This document shows positions 51,240-60,197 of a DNA stretch of 64,000 nucleotides, in pieces. Below the pieces are notes generated by a model, which did not search any database, was not told where the DNA came from, and saw only the letters and a program-made list of their open reading frames with translations. Position 1 is the stretch's first letter. Each line of letters opens with the position of its first letter. The stretch is from Prevotella sp. (GTDB taxonomy: Bacteria; Bacteroidota; Bacteroidia; Bacteroidales; Bacteroidaceae). A program made the position numbers and the translations under genes. The stretch lies in NCBI GenBank assembly GCA_016286995.1, contig JAEEVA010000010.1:32123-96122 (forward strand). Reading direction: 5' to 3'.

Positions 51240-53693
51240 ATGAATATTTCTTATAAATGGCTTAAAGAGTACGTAGACTTCGACCTCACGCCACAACAGG
51301 TGTGCGACGCGCTGACGTCAACAGGTTTGGAAGTTGACGCACTCGAAGAAGTACAAAGTATCAAAGGCGGTCTGAAAGGCCTTTACGTAGGTAAAGTGTT
51401 GACGTGTGAGATGCATCCGGACTCAGACCACCTGCATGTAACTACCGTTGATTTGGGCAAGGGCGAACCCCAGCAGATTGTCTGTGGCGCTCCTAATGTG
51501 GCCGCTGGTCAAAAGGTCATTGTGGCCGACCTGGGCTGTGTCCTCTATGATGGTGACAAGGAGTTTGTCATCAAGAAGTCGAAGCTACGCGGTGTCGAGT
51601 CGTTAGGCATGATCTGTGCCGAGGACGAGATTGGTATTGGCAACGACCATTCAGGCATCATCGTACTGCCTGAGGATGCCGTTGTTGGTACACCCGCAGC
51701 AGAGTATTACCACTTGGAGAGCGACTGGCTCATCGAGGTTGACATCACCGCCAATCGTGCCGATGCCCTCTCCCACTGGGGTGTGGCCCGCGATCTTTAT
51801 GCATGGCTCAAGCAGAACGGCTACAAGACGGCTACCCACCGTCCTGTGGTCGATGGTTTCGCCATCGACAATAACTCCCTCCCCATCGACGTGGTCATTG
51901 AAAACTCTGAGGCCTGCAAGCGCTATGCTTGTGTTAGCATTACCGACTGCGAGGTGAAAGAGTCACCCGACTGGTTGAAAAACAAATTGACAACTATCGG
52001 CCTGCGTCCTATTAACAATATCGTTGATATTACTAATTATGTGATGATGGCTTTGGGTCAGCCCCTGCACTGCTTCGATGCAGACATGGTAAAGGGCCAC
52101 AAGATTGTGGTGAAGACGATGCCAGAGGGTACGCCATTCCAGACACTGGACGGTGTAGAGCATAAGCTTAGCGACCGCGACCTCGCCATCTGCAACAGTG
52201 AAGAGCCCATGTGTATTGCTGGTGTATTTGGAGGCAAAGGCAGCGGCACATACGAGACAACTCGCAATGTCGTGCTCGAGAGTGCCTACTTCCATCCCAC
52301 ATGGATTCGCAAGTCAGCCCGTCGCCACGGACTAAGCACCGATGCTTCTTTCCGTTTCGAGCGTGGCATCGATCCCAACGGAACGATCGAAGCCCTGAAG
52401 TACGCAGCCCTGCTCTGTAAAGAACTTGCTGGCGGTAAGATTTCGATGGATATTATGGACGTCTATCCTCAGCCCATCGCCAACCCCGTAGTCAATTTGG
52501 AATACAGCTATGTCCACTCGTTAGTGGGTAAAGACATTCCCGTCGACACCATCAAGAGCATCTGTGAGAGTCTGGAGATGAAGATTCTTGAGGAGACTCC
52601 TGAGGCACTGCAGCTGGAGATTCCCGCCTACCGTGTCGATGTGCAGCGTCCCTGCGACGTGGTGGAGGACATCTTGCGCATCTATGGATATAATAATGTA
52701 GAGATACCCACCCAGTTGAAGTCAAGCCTCGTCATCAAGGGCGACGAAGACCTGAAGCACAAACTGGCCAATTTGGTCAGCGAACAGCTCGTGGGTGCCG
52801 GTTTCAACGAAATACTGAACAACTCGTTGAGCAAGTCTTCATACTACGACGACGAACAAAACAAGGAGTTGGTACACATCATGAACCCGCTCAGCAGTGA
52901 CCTCAATATCATGCGTGGCACCCTACTCTATGGCGGACTGGAAAGCATTGCCCACAATGCTAACCGCAAGAGTCCCAACTGCCGATTCTTCGAATTCGGC
53001 AACGTATACAGTTTCGATCCTGCGAAGGAGAACCAGGATGATCCCATGCAAGCCTACAAGGAGCAATACCATCTGGGGCTGTGGCTTACGGGTAAGCGTG
53101 TTGAGGGTTCGTGGGCTCATGCCAACGAGGACACTTCGTATGCCGAGCTAGATGCCCACGTCGACAACATCCTCGCACGTATTGGTGTTCAGCCGGGTAT
53201 GCTGGTACGCAAAAAGTCAGAGAATGCCATCTTTGCTGCCGGTCTGACTATCGAGAACCGTGGTGGCAAGAAACTCATCGAACTGGGTGTGCTGAACAAG
53301 AAATTGCAGAAGCAGTTCGATATCGATACGACCGTCTACTATGCCGAACTCAACTGGACAGCCCTGATGAAGGTCATCCGCAAACAAAAGGTGGAATTCA
53401 CAGAGATTCCCAAGTTCCCATCAGTTAGCCGCGACCTCGCCCTACTCATTGATAAGAGCGTTGAGTTCCAGCAAATCGAAGACATTGCTCGTCAGACTGA
53501 GAAGAAGTTCCTGAAGAAGGTTGAGCTGTTCGACGTCTATGAGGGCGATAAACTGCCTGCCGGCAAGAAGTCGTATGCTGTCAACTTCATCCTTCAGGAT
53601 GCCGAGAAGACCATGGGCGACAAACAGATTGAAGCAATCATGCAGAAGCTGATTCAGAACCTGAAGAAGCAACTCAATGCCGAGTTGCGCTAA
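51240..53693 (+). CDS. pheT: phenylalanyl-tRNA synthetase beta subunit
   Basis: Forms the alpha2-beta2 enzyme that charges tRNA-Phe; here it is not beside pheS. ATG at 51240 (MNISYKWLKEYVDFDL) after the promoter; open frame further upstream is not coding. tRNA-binding OB domain (GLYVGKVLTCEMHPDSDHLHV), B3/B4 editing domain (NNIVDITNYVMMALGQPLH), B5, catalytic-like core (RFFEFGNVY), C-terminal FDX-ACB domain (PKFPSVSRDLALLID). 817 residues. Confidence 0.96.
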   Translation: MNISYKWLKEYVDFDLTPQQVCDALTSTGLEVDALEEVQSIKGGLKGLYVGKVLTCEMHPDSDHLHVTTVDLGKGEPQQIVCGAPNVAAGQKVIVADLGCVLYDGDKEFVIKKSKLRGVESLGMICAEDEIGIGNDHSGIIVLPEDAVVGTPAAEYYHLESDWLIEVDITANRADALSHWGVARDLYAWLKQNGYKTATHRPVVDGFAIDNNSLPIDVVIENSEACKRYACVSITDCEVKESPDWLKNKLTTIGLRPINNIVDITNYVMMALGQPLHCFDADMVKGHKIVVKTMPEGTPFQTLDGVEHKLSDRDLAICNSEEPMCIAGVFGGKGSGTYETTRNVVLESAYFHPTWIRKSARRHGLSTDASFRFERGIDPNGTIEALKYAALLCKELAGGKISMDIMDVYPQPIANPVVNLEYSYVHSLVGKDIPVDTIKSICESLEMKILEETPEALQLEIPAYRVDVQRPCDVVEDILRIYGYNNVEIPTQLKSSLVIKGDEDLKHKLANLVSEQLVGAGFNEILNNSLSKSSYYDDEQNKELVHIMNPLSSDLNIMRGTLLYGGLESIAHNANRKSPNCRFFEFGNVYSFDPAKENQDDPMQAYKEQYHLGLWLTGKRVEGSWAHANEDTSYAELDAHVDNILARIGVQPGMLVRKKSENAIFAAGLTIENRGGKKLIELGVLNKKLQKQFDIDTTVYYAELNWTALMKVIRKQKVEFTEIPKFPSVSRDLALLIDKSVEFQQIEDIARQTEKKFLKKVELFDVYEGDKLPAGKKSYAVNFILQDAEKTMGDKQIEAIMQKLIQNLKKQLNAELR

Positions 53694-53694
53694 T

Positions 53695-53729
53695 TATCAA
53701 TTCTCAATTGTCAATTATCAATTTAAAAT
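53695..53729 (+). repeat. AATTATC/AATTCTC heptamers between pheT and yebC
   Basis: Five copies of (T)CAATT-type heptamers fill the 44-base gap. The same family recurs at 15520-15546, 45920-45945, 55620-55645 and 60920-60958. Confidence 0.7.
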
Positions 53730-53737
53730 AAATAAAA

Positions 53738-54469
53738 ATGGGAAGAGCATTTGAATATCGCAAAGCTGCGAAATTGAAGAGATGGGGCCACATGGCCAAG
53801 ACATTTACTAAGATTGGCAAACAGATTGCCATTGCCGTAAAGGCAGGCGGTCCTGAGCCTGACATGAACCCTGCGTTACGTGCTATCATCGCCAACGCTA
53901 AGCGTGAGAACATGCCGAAAGACAATATCGAGCGTGCCATCAAGAACGCTATGGGTAAGGACCAAAGTGACTACAAGGAAGTAACCTATGAGGGATATGG
54001 TCCTCATGGTGTTGCCATTTTTGTGGACACCCTGACCGACAACACTACCCGTACCGTAGGTGACGTCCGTTCAGTGTTCAACAAGTTCAATGGTAACCTT
54101 GGCACACAGGGTTCACTGTCGTTCCTGTTTGACCACAAGGCCGTTTTCACTTTCAAGAAAAAGGACGGGCTGGATATGGACGAGTTGATTCTCGACTTGA
54201 TTGACTATGGTGTAGAAGATGAGTTCGATGAGGACGAGGAAGAGGACAGCATCACCATCTATGGTGACCCCCAGTCCTTCGGTGCCATCCAGAAGCACTT
54301 GGAAGAGAACGGCTTCGAGGTAACGGGTGCTGAGTTTACCCGCATCCCCAACGATTTAAAGGATGTCACTCCCGAAGAGCGTGAAACCATCGACAAGATG
54401 ATTGAGCGTCTCGAGGACTTCGATGACGTTCAGACCGTCTATACAAACATGAAGCCCGAAATCGATTGA
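53738..54469 (+). CDS. yebC: YebC/PmpR family protein
   Basis: YebC-type proteins aid translation of polyproline stretches or regulate transcription. MGRAFEYRKAAKLKRWGHMAKTF, NMPKDNIERAIKNA, YEGYGPHGVAIFVDTLTDN and GSLSFLFDHKAVF are diagnostic. 243 residues. It follows pheT by 44 bases and may be co-transcribed. Confidence 0.95.
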   Translation: MGRAFEYRKAAKLKRWGHMAKTFTKIGKQIAIAVKAGGPEPDMNPALRAIIANAKRENMPKDNIERAIKNAMGKDQSDYKEVTYEGYGPHGVAIFVDTLTDNTTRTVGDVRSVFNKFNGNLGTQGSLSFLFDHKAVFTFKKKDGLDMDELILDLIDYGVEDEFDEDEEEDSITIYGDPQSFGAIQKHLEENGFEVTGAEFTRIPNDLKDVTPEERETIDKMIERLEDFDDVQTVYTNMKPEID

Positions 54470-54532
54470 TGGTTCAGGGTTAATGGTTCAGGGTTAACCG
54501 TTAACCGTTAATCTTTAACCGTTAACCCTTAT
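54470..54532 (+). repeat. GGTTCAGGGTTAA / GTTAACC heptamer array
   Basis: GGTTCAG-GGTTAAT then five GTTAACC/GTTAATC heptamers lie right after yebC and reach the stop of the convergent lipoprotein gene. GGGTTAA and TTAACCC arms make it foldable. Confidence 0.7.
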
Positions 54533-54927
54533 TGGTAGTCCTTTTGGCGGAACGTGGTGTCAAACACTTTCGTTCCGCTATTCTTTGTGCTATAGTACAC
54601 GTAGCGGAAATGGTAGCCGGCCTCCTTGTAAGTTTTCATAGTGGTAGAGTTCTTCAGTTCCTTCAACAGTTCACCACGCAGATTATACTTCTTCAACTGC
54701 TCGGCATCGTCGATGACACCGGCCACCGTATAATAATAAATTAACGTACGCGTACTCTTTTGGAACACCAGACTGTCTATCGTCACATTCTCAGTAATGA
54801 GCGACGGACAGTTTTTCTTCGTATAGTCACGGCACTCACGCGCACAGCGTTCATCCATCGTTTCCTGACAGGCTACCATCATCAGCACGGTAGCCATCAA
54901 CAACCATTTCTTCATCATTTTCTGCAT
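54529..54927 (-). CDS. small lipoprotein, unknown (132 aa)
   Basis: Signal MKKWLLMATVLMMVAC, lipidated Cys20 or nearby, followed by CARECRDYTKKNCPSLI (three cysteines), then RTLIYYYTVAGVIDD and HFRYVYYSTKN strands. No recognised domain. It follows the transglycosylase-like gene by one base, so both are probably co-expressed. Confidence 0.75.
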   Translation of the reverse strand: MQKMMKKWLLMATVLMMVACQETMDERCARECRDYTKKNCPSLITENVTIDSLVFQKSTRTLIYYYTVAGVIDDAEQLKKYNLRGELLKELKNSTTMKTYKEAGYHFRYVYYSTKNSGTKVFDTTFRQKDYQ

Positions 54928-54928
54928 T

Positions 54929-55369
54929 CTACTTCATTTTACTCATCACCTTCTCATAGTATCGCTGAGTAGCACGACGCGTATAGTTTATACCGCCATT
55001 CCATGAGCGGATGGCTTGCTCTACATCGTTCTTTGGATTGTAAAATGATTGAAATAAGAGAAACATTTCCTTGGATTTCGAAGCGCTGAAACGATCATCC
55101 AAAGAAAAACGTTTCTTGCTCTTTCTCAACTCAAGTATGCGGTTACACTCATTTACCATAACAGGCGTAATCTGCATAATACCACACGATTTACCACTTT
55201 TGTCAACAGCCTTGGCGTTACCGCCACTCTCGACCTCGATAATCGCATTCATTACGGAATTCCAGTCAAACCTTGAACTTCGCTTTCCTTTAGTCCCTGC
55301 CGAAGCATTCATTGGAACTAACATTAACATGATGCATAACAAGTATGCATACTTAGCAATTTTATTCAT
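54929..55369 (-). CDS. exported transglycosylase SLT-like protein
   Basis: Signal peptide (ends MNASA-G), then a lysozyme-like SLT fold: IIEVESGGNAKAV with catalytic Glu, CGIMQITPVMV and RSWNGGINYTRRA. Just 146 residues, a minimal lytic transglycosylase that trims glycan strands in the periplasm. Confidence 0.85.
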   Translation of the reverse strand: MNKIAKYAYLLCIMLMLVPMNASAGTKGKRSSRFDWNSVMNAIIEVESGGNAKAVDKSGKSCGIMQITPVMVNECNRILELRKSKKRFSLDDRFSASKSKEMFLLFQSFYNPKNDVEQAIRSWNGGINYTRRATQRYYEKVMSKMK

Positions 55370-55439
55370 AAGCTATCATTTATAAGCATGACCGTCTCAC
55401 CTCGAGACATCCAATTGCCACGCTATGGTTATCCTTTTG

Positions 55440-55513
55440 AGCCTCTTGTCGGATTCGAACCAACGACCCCGAGATTACAAATCACGTGCTCTGGCCAACT
55501 GAGCTAAAGAGGC
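55440..55513 (-). tRNA. tRNA-Thr (anticodon UGU)
   Basis: The cloverleaf folds: acceptor GCCTCTT/AAGAGGC, D-stem GCTC/GAGC, TpsiC stem GTTGG/CCGAC with loop TTCGAAT, and anticodon loop TTTGTAA. CCA is not encoded; the discriminator base is T. The anticodon stem has an unpaired U29-U41. It is next to the SRP RNA, both leftward. Confidence 0.95.
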
Positions 55514-55516
55514 GGG

Positions 55517-55612
55517 TGGGCAGCTGTCTGCATCGCGCCGCTACAACCAAGTACCCTTGCTATGTTCCCATCCTGGGGGATTCCGAGGGAGCTGGCCGTA
55601 CAGGACTGCCCA
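55517..55612 (-). ncRNA. ffs: signal recognition particle RNA, small bacterial type
   Basis: TGGGCAG at the 5' end pairs with CTGCCCA at the 3' end. The conserved domain IV region CCCCCAGGATGGGAACATAG followed by CAAGGGTA corresponds to the Ffh-binding loop. 96 bases fits the 4.5S-type RNA. It sits four bases from the tRNA-Thr; a TAACTTTG element at 55682-55689 could be the joint promoter. Confidence 0.85.
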
Positions 55613-55681
55613 TTTTTGCTAATTGACAATTGAGAATTGATAATAGAGAATTATCGCTCCTTTTTTGTCAGAAAGCGGGTG

Positions 55682-55689
55682 CAAAGTTA
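55682..55689 (-). promoter_or_regulatory. -7 element, likely for SRP RNA and tRNA-Thr
   Basis: TAACTTTG on the minus strand, 70 bases before the SRP RNA, with TCAATT heptamers between. Confidence 0.5.
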
Positions 55690-55757
55690 ATAAAAAATAG
55701 TTTATAGTTGACAGTTCACTGTCTACAACGGCGGCAAATTTAAGCTCTTTTAACTAT

Positions 55758-55815
55758 AAAAAACAAAAACTATGAACTATGAACTATGAACTATGAACTA
55801 AAATTCGTACCTTTG
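55758..55815 (+). promoter_or_regulatory. GAACTAT heptamer block and -7 element before DUF4199 gene
   Basis: Four GAACTAT(G) heptamers (55772-55799) abut TACCTTTG (55808-55815), only 11 bases from the ATG at 55827. The transcript would be almost leaderless. Confidence 0.65.
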
Positions 55816-55826
55816 CAGTCGAAAAG

Positions 55827-56360
55827 ATGACATCAGAAGAATATATACAACTGAAAGCATTTGCACGACAGGATGGCGCCCTGCTCTCGCTGCTGTGGAT
55901 TGGTTCGCTGATATGCTACATTCAGGGGCTGACCAGTCCGATGATGGGACTATTGGCAGTGATGCTTATTGTCGTGTCGCCATTCTTTGCGGCCAACCGT
56001 CTGCGCCATTTCCGCAACTATGCCCGTGAAGGCATCATCTCGTTCGGAAGGGGCTACGCCTATACTGTGCTGACCTTCTTCTATGGCGGGCTACTGCTGG
56101 CTGCAGCCATTTATGTCTATTTCGCATTCATCGACGGTGGCTACCTATTGGCCAAGTTTACCGAGATGATGCACTCAGAGGAAGGTCGCCGTGCATTACA
56201 GCTATATGGTATGACAGAGCAGATGAATGAAGGACTAAAACAACTGGGTAGCATGCGCCCCATCGACTATGCCCTGAACATGCTAACCATCAACATCATG
56301 ATGGGCTTCTTCCTTGGCATACCCATTGCAGCTGTTATGAAAGCAAATAGTAAATCGTAA
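55827..56360 (+). CDS. DUF4199 membrane protein
   Basis: 177 residues with four membrane segments (LLSLLWIGSLICYIQGL, MGLLAVMLIVVSPFFA, YAYTVLTFFYGGLLLAAAIYVYF, LTINIMMGFFLGIPIAAVM). This is a Bacteroidetes family of unknown function, often found directly before a DPM1-like glycosyltransferase as here (18 bases). Confidence 0.85.
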   Translation: MTSEEYIQLKAFARQDGALLSLLWIGSLICYIQGLTSPMMGLLAVMLIVVSPFFAANRLRHFRNYAREGIISFGRGYAYTVLTFFYGGLLLAAAIYVYFAFIDGGYLLAKFTEMMHSEEGRRALQLYGMTEQMNEGLKQLGSMRPIDYALNMLTINIMMGFFLGIPIAAVMKANSKS

Positions 56361-56377
56361 ATCGTCAAATCGCAAAT

Positions 56378-57346
56378 ATGATTGATATATCAGTAGTAAT
56401 ACCTCTTTATAATGAGGATGAATCACTGCCTGAGCTCTACGACTGGATAGAGCGAGTGATGGACAAGAATAGTTTCTCGTTTGAAGTCATTTTCGTCAAC
56501 GACGGCTCTACCGACCATTCGTGGGATGTTATCACCGAGCTGGCAGCCCGTTCTGAACATGTTAAAGGCATTAAGTTCCGCCGTAACTACGGCAAGTCAC
56601 CTGCACTTTTCTGCGGATTCAAGGAGGCACAGGGCGATGTAGTTATCACGATGGATGCCGACCTGCAGGACTCTCCCGACGAAATTCCCGAGCTGTACCA
56701 CATGATTATGGACCAAAAGCTCGACCTGGTGAGCGGTTACAAGCAGAAACGCCACGACCCGCTGTCGAAGACCATCCCTACGAAGCTTTTCAATGCTACG
56801 GCACGCAAGGTCAGCGGCATTCATAACTTGCACGACTTCAACTGCGGTCTGAAGGCTTACCGTCGTGATGTCGTCAAGAACATTGAAGTGTTTGGCGAGA
56901 TGCACCGCTTCATACCCTATCTGGCCAAGAATGCCGGTTTCGACAAAATTGGCGAGAAAGTGGTACACCACCAGAAACGACAGTACGGCAAGTCGAAGTT
57001 CATGGGCTGGAACCGTTTTGTCAACGGCTATCTGGATCTGATGACACTTTGGTTCCTAGGTACTTTCGGGAAAAAGCCCATGCATGTATTCGGCTTTCTT
57101 GGAACCATCGTGTTCCTCATCGGCTTCCTTTCAGCACTCTGGCTGGGTATTGAGAAAGCGTGGGCACTGTCACAGGGTATTCCCATGCGACTGGTCACCA
57201 ACTCCCCCTTCTTCTACATTGCCCTGACCATGATGATGATAGGCACGCAACTATTCCTGGCCGGTTTTCTGGGTGACCTCATCAGCCGCAACAGTGCAGG
57301 ACGTAACGAGTATCAAATTGAGGAGAATATCAGATGCGGAAAATAG
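56378..57346 (+). CDS. family 2 glycosyltransferase, dolichyl-phosphate-mannose synthase / ArnC-like
   Basis: Transfers a sugar to a polyprenyl phosphate carrier. DISVVIPLYNEDESL, VNDGSTDHSW, MDADLQDSPDEIPEL (DXD), HRFIPYLA and QRQYGKSKF are diagnostic; two membrane helices close the 322-residue protein. Its end overlaps the DUF6452 gene by 13 bases. Confidence 0.93.
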   Translation: MIDISVVIPLYNEDESLPELYDWIERVMDKNSFSFEVIFVNDGSTDHSWDVITELAARSEHVKGIKFRRNYGKSPALFCGFKEAQGDVVITMDADLQDSPDEIPELYHMIMDQKLDLVSGYKQKRHDPLSKTIPTKLFNATARKVSGIHNLHDFNCGLKAYRRDVVKNIEVFGEMHRFIPYLAKNAGFDKIGEKVVHHQKRQYGKSKFMGWNRFVNGYLDLMTLWFLGTFGKKPMHVFGFLGTIVFLIGFLSALWLGIEKAWALSQGIPMRLVTNSPFFYIALTMMMIGTQLFLAGFLGDLISRNSAGRNEYQIEENIRCGK

Positions 57347-57828
57347 TTTTTGCTCTTTTCGGGACGATTGTCTTAGCAGCCTGTTCTTCGATTGATTGTC
57401 CTGTACAGAATCTGGTATATACCCACTGTGCACTGATGAAGCACGATGGCACGCCTGACACGCTGATCATCGATTCGCTATATATCTGGACCAAACGTAT
57501 CGACGGCACCGACACCTTGTTGATTAATGGTCTCTGCGACAAGTCGGCATCGTCATTCTCGCTGCACATCAGCCACATCCAGCCCGAGGACGTTTTCTTC
57601 ACGCTACTTTGCGACACTGCCGGGAACCAGTGGGCCGATACCTTCCGCATCAAGAAAATCGACAGGCCACACTTTGAGTCCGTAGACTGTCAGGCTGCCT
57701 ATTTCCACGAGTTGCAAGCCACGGCTACCACGCATCATATCATCGATTCTATCACGATTCATCATCCATACGTAGACTATGACGTTACCAACACGCATCT
57801 ATACTTCTATTTCAAGTCTCGCCGTTAG
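57334..57828 (+). CDS. DUF6452 family lipoprotein
   Basis: Lipoprotein signal MRKIVFALFGTIVLAAC, then a beta-rich domain with SIDCPVQNLVYTHCAL and GTDTLLINGLCDKSASSFSL, the pattern of DUF6452. It is in a run of overlapping genes; its 3' end overlaps DUF6048 by 50 bases. Confidence 0.8.
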   Translation: MRKIVFALFGTIVLAACSSIDCPVQNLVYTHCALMKHDGTPDTLIIDSLYIWTKRIDGTDTLLINGLCDKSASSFSLHISHIQPEDVFFTLLCDTAGNQWADTFRIKKIDRPHFESVDCQAAYFHELQATATTHHIIDSITIHHPYVDYDVTNTHLYFYFKSRR

Positions 57829-58474
57829 TCTGCTACTATTGCTTACGGTTGCCACAGAGGCTCAGGCACAGAAGAAGCTGTTTCGAATCGAAAAGGACTC
57901 TGTGGCCTTCTTCCGCGGCTTTTCCCTGTCCTTTGATCTGGTCGGACCAGCCACGCTCATGCTCAGCGACCGAGGTGAGTACGAGGGCGCACTACGTGTC
58001 AATCTGCACGACCAATGGTTTCCCATCGTCGAGTTGGGCATAGGACATGCCAACCACGAAAAGGACGAAGTGACACTCATCACTTACAAGACCACTGCCC
58101 CCTACTTCCGTCTCGGTATGGACTGGAATCTTCTGAAGAAGAAACATCAGGCCAACCGTCTGTTTGCCGGTTTCCGCTATGCCTATACCAACTATAAGGT
58201 CGACATTATCCGTGACGATCTCCCCGACCCTGTCTGGATGTCACAGTCGGGGTTTGGCGTTAAGGACATGAAGTGCTACATGCATTGGTTAGAGGTAGTC
58301 ATCGGCATCGATGCGAAGGTCTTCGGTCCCCTGCATTTAGGTTGGAATGTGCGTTACAAGCGACGCCTGTTCCACGACGACGGTATTATGGACAATACCT
58401 GGTACGTACCAGGCTTTGGCATCAATGACCGTGACCAGTTAGCGGCTAATTTCAACGTGATAATTGATATATGA
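57779..58474 (+). CDS. DUF6048 family outer-membrane protein
   Basis: Signal peptide (LAVSLLLLLTVATEAQA), then alternating beta strands rich in aromatics (YFRLGMDWNLLKKK, LHLGWNVRYKRRLF, DNTWYVPGFGIND) suggesting a small beta-barrel. DUF6452 and DUF6048 occur as neighbours in Bacteroidales. It overlaps ApbE by four bases. Confidence 0.8.
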   Translation: MTLPTRIYTSISSLAVSLLLLLTVATEAQAQKKLFRIEKDSVAFFRGFSLSFDLVGPATLMLSDRGEYEGALRVNLHDQWFPIVELGIGHANHEKDEVTLITYKTTAPYFRLGMDWNLLKKKHQANRLFAGFRYAYTNYKVDIIRDDLPDPVWMSQSGFGVKDMKCYMHWLEVVIGIDAKVFGPLHLGWNVRYKRRLFHDDGIMDNTWYVPGFGINDRDQLAANFNVIIDI

Positions 58475-59502
58475 AGAAACGCCTTGCATGGCAGTTGCCA
58501 TTTCTCGTACTGCTCATCGTTGGCACCATACTCATCATACGCCAACAGCAGAACATGCCCTACCGGAAATGTTCGGGGAGTATATTCGGCACCATCTACC
58601 ACATCACCTACCAGCATGACAAAGACCTGCAGAAACAGTTCGTTGCCAAGATGAAAGAGGTAGACAATGCCTTGTCGATGTTCAACGAGAAGAGCACCAT
58701 CTCACGCATCAACCGTAACGAACAGGTTCAGCTCGACAAGATGTTCATCGATGTTTTCCGTCAGGCACAAGAAGTATCAGCCGACACCTACGGAGCCTTT
58801 GACATCACCGTTGGACCGCTGGTAAACGCCTGGGGATTCGGTTTCAAGCATAGTCAGATGCCTACGCCACAGCAGGTCGACTCGCTGCGTCAGTTAGTAG
58901 GCTATAATAAAGTTCAATTATCAATTGTCAATGCATCGCCACACTCTCAAGGAGAGAATTCTCAATTCTCAATTAAAAAGTCCGACCCACGCATCACCCT
59001 TGACTGCTCAGCCATTGCCAAAGGCTATGCCGTCGACCAGCTGGCACACCTGCTCGAAGAGAATGGCGTCACCAACTATCTGGTTGAGATTGGTGGCGAG
59101 ATAGCTACCAAAGGAGTCAGTGAGAAGCGGTTGCCGTGGAAAATCGGCGTCACCAAGCCTACCGACAGCCTTGACGTGGACGGCGGTGAATATCAGACCA
59201 TCATCAACGTCACCGACAAATGCATGGCCACCAGCGGCAACTACCGTAACTTCTACTACAAGAACGGTAAGCGCTATGCCCACACCATCGACCCCAAGAC
59301 GGGCTATCCCGTACAGCATACCATCCTCTCCGCTACTGTACTCTGCGACCGATGTTCACGGGCCGATGCCTATGCCACATCGTTCATGGTGATGGGACTT
59401 GACAGTGCCAAGAGCGTGTTGCAGCGCAACCCAGACCTCAAGGTTTACTTTATATATTACGACCACGGCGAGAACAAAGTATGGACATCTATCAGCGACT
59501 GA
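58471..59502 (+). CDS. apbE: FAD:protein FMN transferase (ApbE), with repeat insertion
   Basis: Attaches FMN to threonine in Rnf/Nqr subunits such as RnfG and RnfD encoded in this window. N-terminal membrane helix, then FDITVGPLVNAWGFG, LDCSAIAKGYAVDQLA, EIGGEIATKG, HTIDPKTGYPV. Residues 148-170 (QLSIVNASPHSQGENSQFSI) are encoded by intergenic-type repeats inserted in frame in a surface loop. Overlaps the Crp gene by 22 bases. Confidence 0.93.
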   Translation: MKKRLAWQLPFLVLLIVGTILIIRQQQNMPYRKCSGSIFGTIYHITYQHDKDLQKQFVAKMKEVDNALSMFNEKSTISRINRNEQVQLDKMFIDVFRQAQEVSADTYGAFDITVGPLVNAWGFGFKHSQMPTPQQVDSLRQLVGYNKVQLSIVNASPHSQGENSQFSIKKSDPRITLDCSAIAKGYAVDQLAHLLEENGVTNYLVEIGGEIATKGVSEKRLPWKIGVTKPTDSLDVDGGEYQTIINVTDKCMATSGNYRNFYYKNGKRYAHTIDPKTGYPVQHTILSATVLCDRCSRADAYATSFMVMGLDSAKSVLQRNPDLKVYFIYYDHGENKVWTSISD

Positions 59503-60143
59503 ATCAGTTCACCCTCTTTCAGGGTATGAGTCACGCCGACCTGATGCAGGTGGCCGGCTACACGAAGTTCGACTTCCGCAAGCTGCCCGCAGGTAAGCGA
59601 CTCATACGCGAAGGGGACCCCTGCGAACAACTCATCTTCCTGACCGACGGTACCTTGCAAACCGAGACACAAAGCGACGACCATAGTTGCCGCGTCGTAG
59701 AAACCGTGAGTGCGCCCTACACCATACAGCCCACCCGGCTCTTCGGTCTCACGCAACGCTACACCTCCGCTTTCCGTACACATACGCCCTGCAACTTCAT
59801 CACCATCGACAAAGAGGAAGTGCTGTTACTGCTCGAGACGCAACTGGTTTTCCGACTCAACATGCTCAACATCATGGCCACAGAATCGTGGCGACATAGT
59901 CATCAGCCATGGCGCCAGGCACCACACAATCTTCGTGAACGTATCGCACGTTACTTCATCACACGCACCATCCATCCTGCTGGTCCCAAGACCTTCTACA
60001 TTCTCATGAACCAGATAGCCCTCGACCTCAATGATAGCCGTCTCGACATTAGCCGTGCCCTCAACGAAATGCAGGCCGACGGACTACTCACCCTGCACCG
60101 CGGACGGATAGAGATTCCCATGCTCGAACGGCTACTCATGTAA
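59481..60143 (+). CDS. Crp/Fnr family transcriptional regulator
   Basis: Effector domain (YTKFDFRKLPAGKRLIREGDPCEQLIFLTDG), central helix and HTH (NQIALDLNDSRLDISRALNEMQADGLL). 220 residues. It overlaps the apbE end, so the two are coupled, suggesting control of redox or envelope genes. Signal molecule unknown. Confidence 0.87.
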   Translation: MDIYQRLNQFTLFQGMSHADLMQVAGYTKFDFRKLPAGKRLIREGDPCEQLIFLTDGTLQTETQSDDHSCRVVETVSAPYTIQPTRLFGLTQRYTSAFRTHTPCNFITIDKEEVLLLLETQLVFRLNMLNIMATESWRHSHQPWRQAPHNLRERIARYFITRTIHPAGPKTFYILMNQIALDLNDSRLDISRALNEMQADGLLTLHRGRIEIPMLERLLM

Positions 60144-60159
60144 CACAGTTCACAGTTAT

Positions 60160-60197
60160 AGGAAAATTAGAAATTAGAAATTAGAAATTAGAAATTA
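60160..60197 (+). repeat. AGAAATT heptamer array
   Basis: Five ATTAGAA heptamers directly before the lipoprotein gene ATG; the ATG itself is part of the last unit (ATTATGA). Confidence 0.75.
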
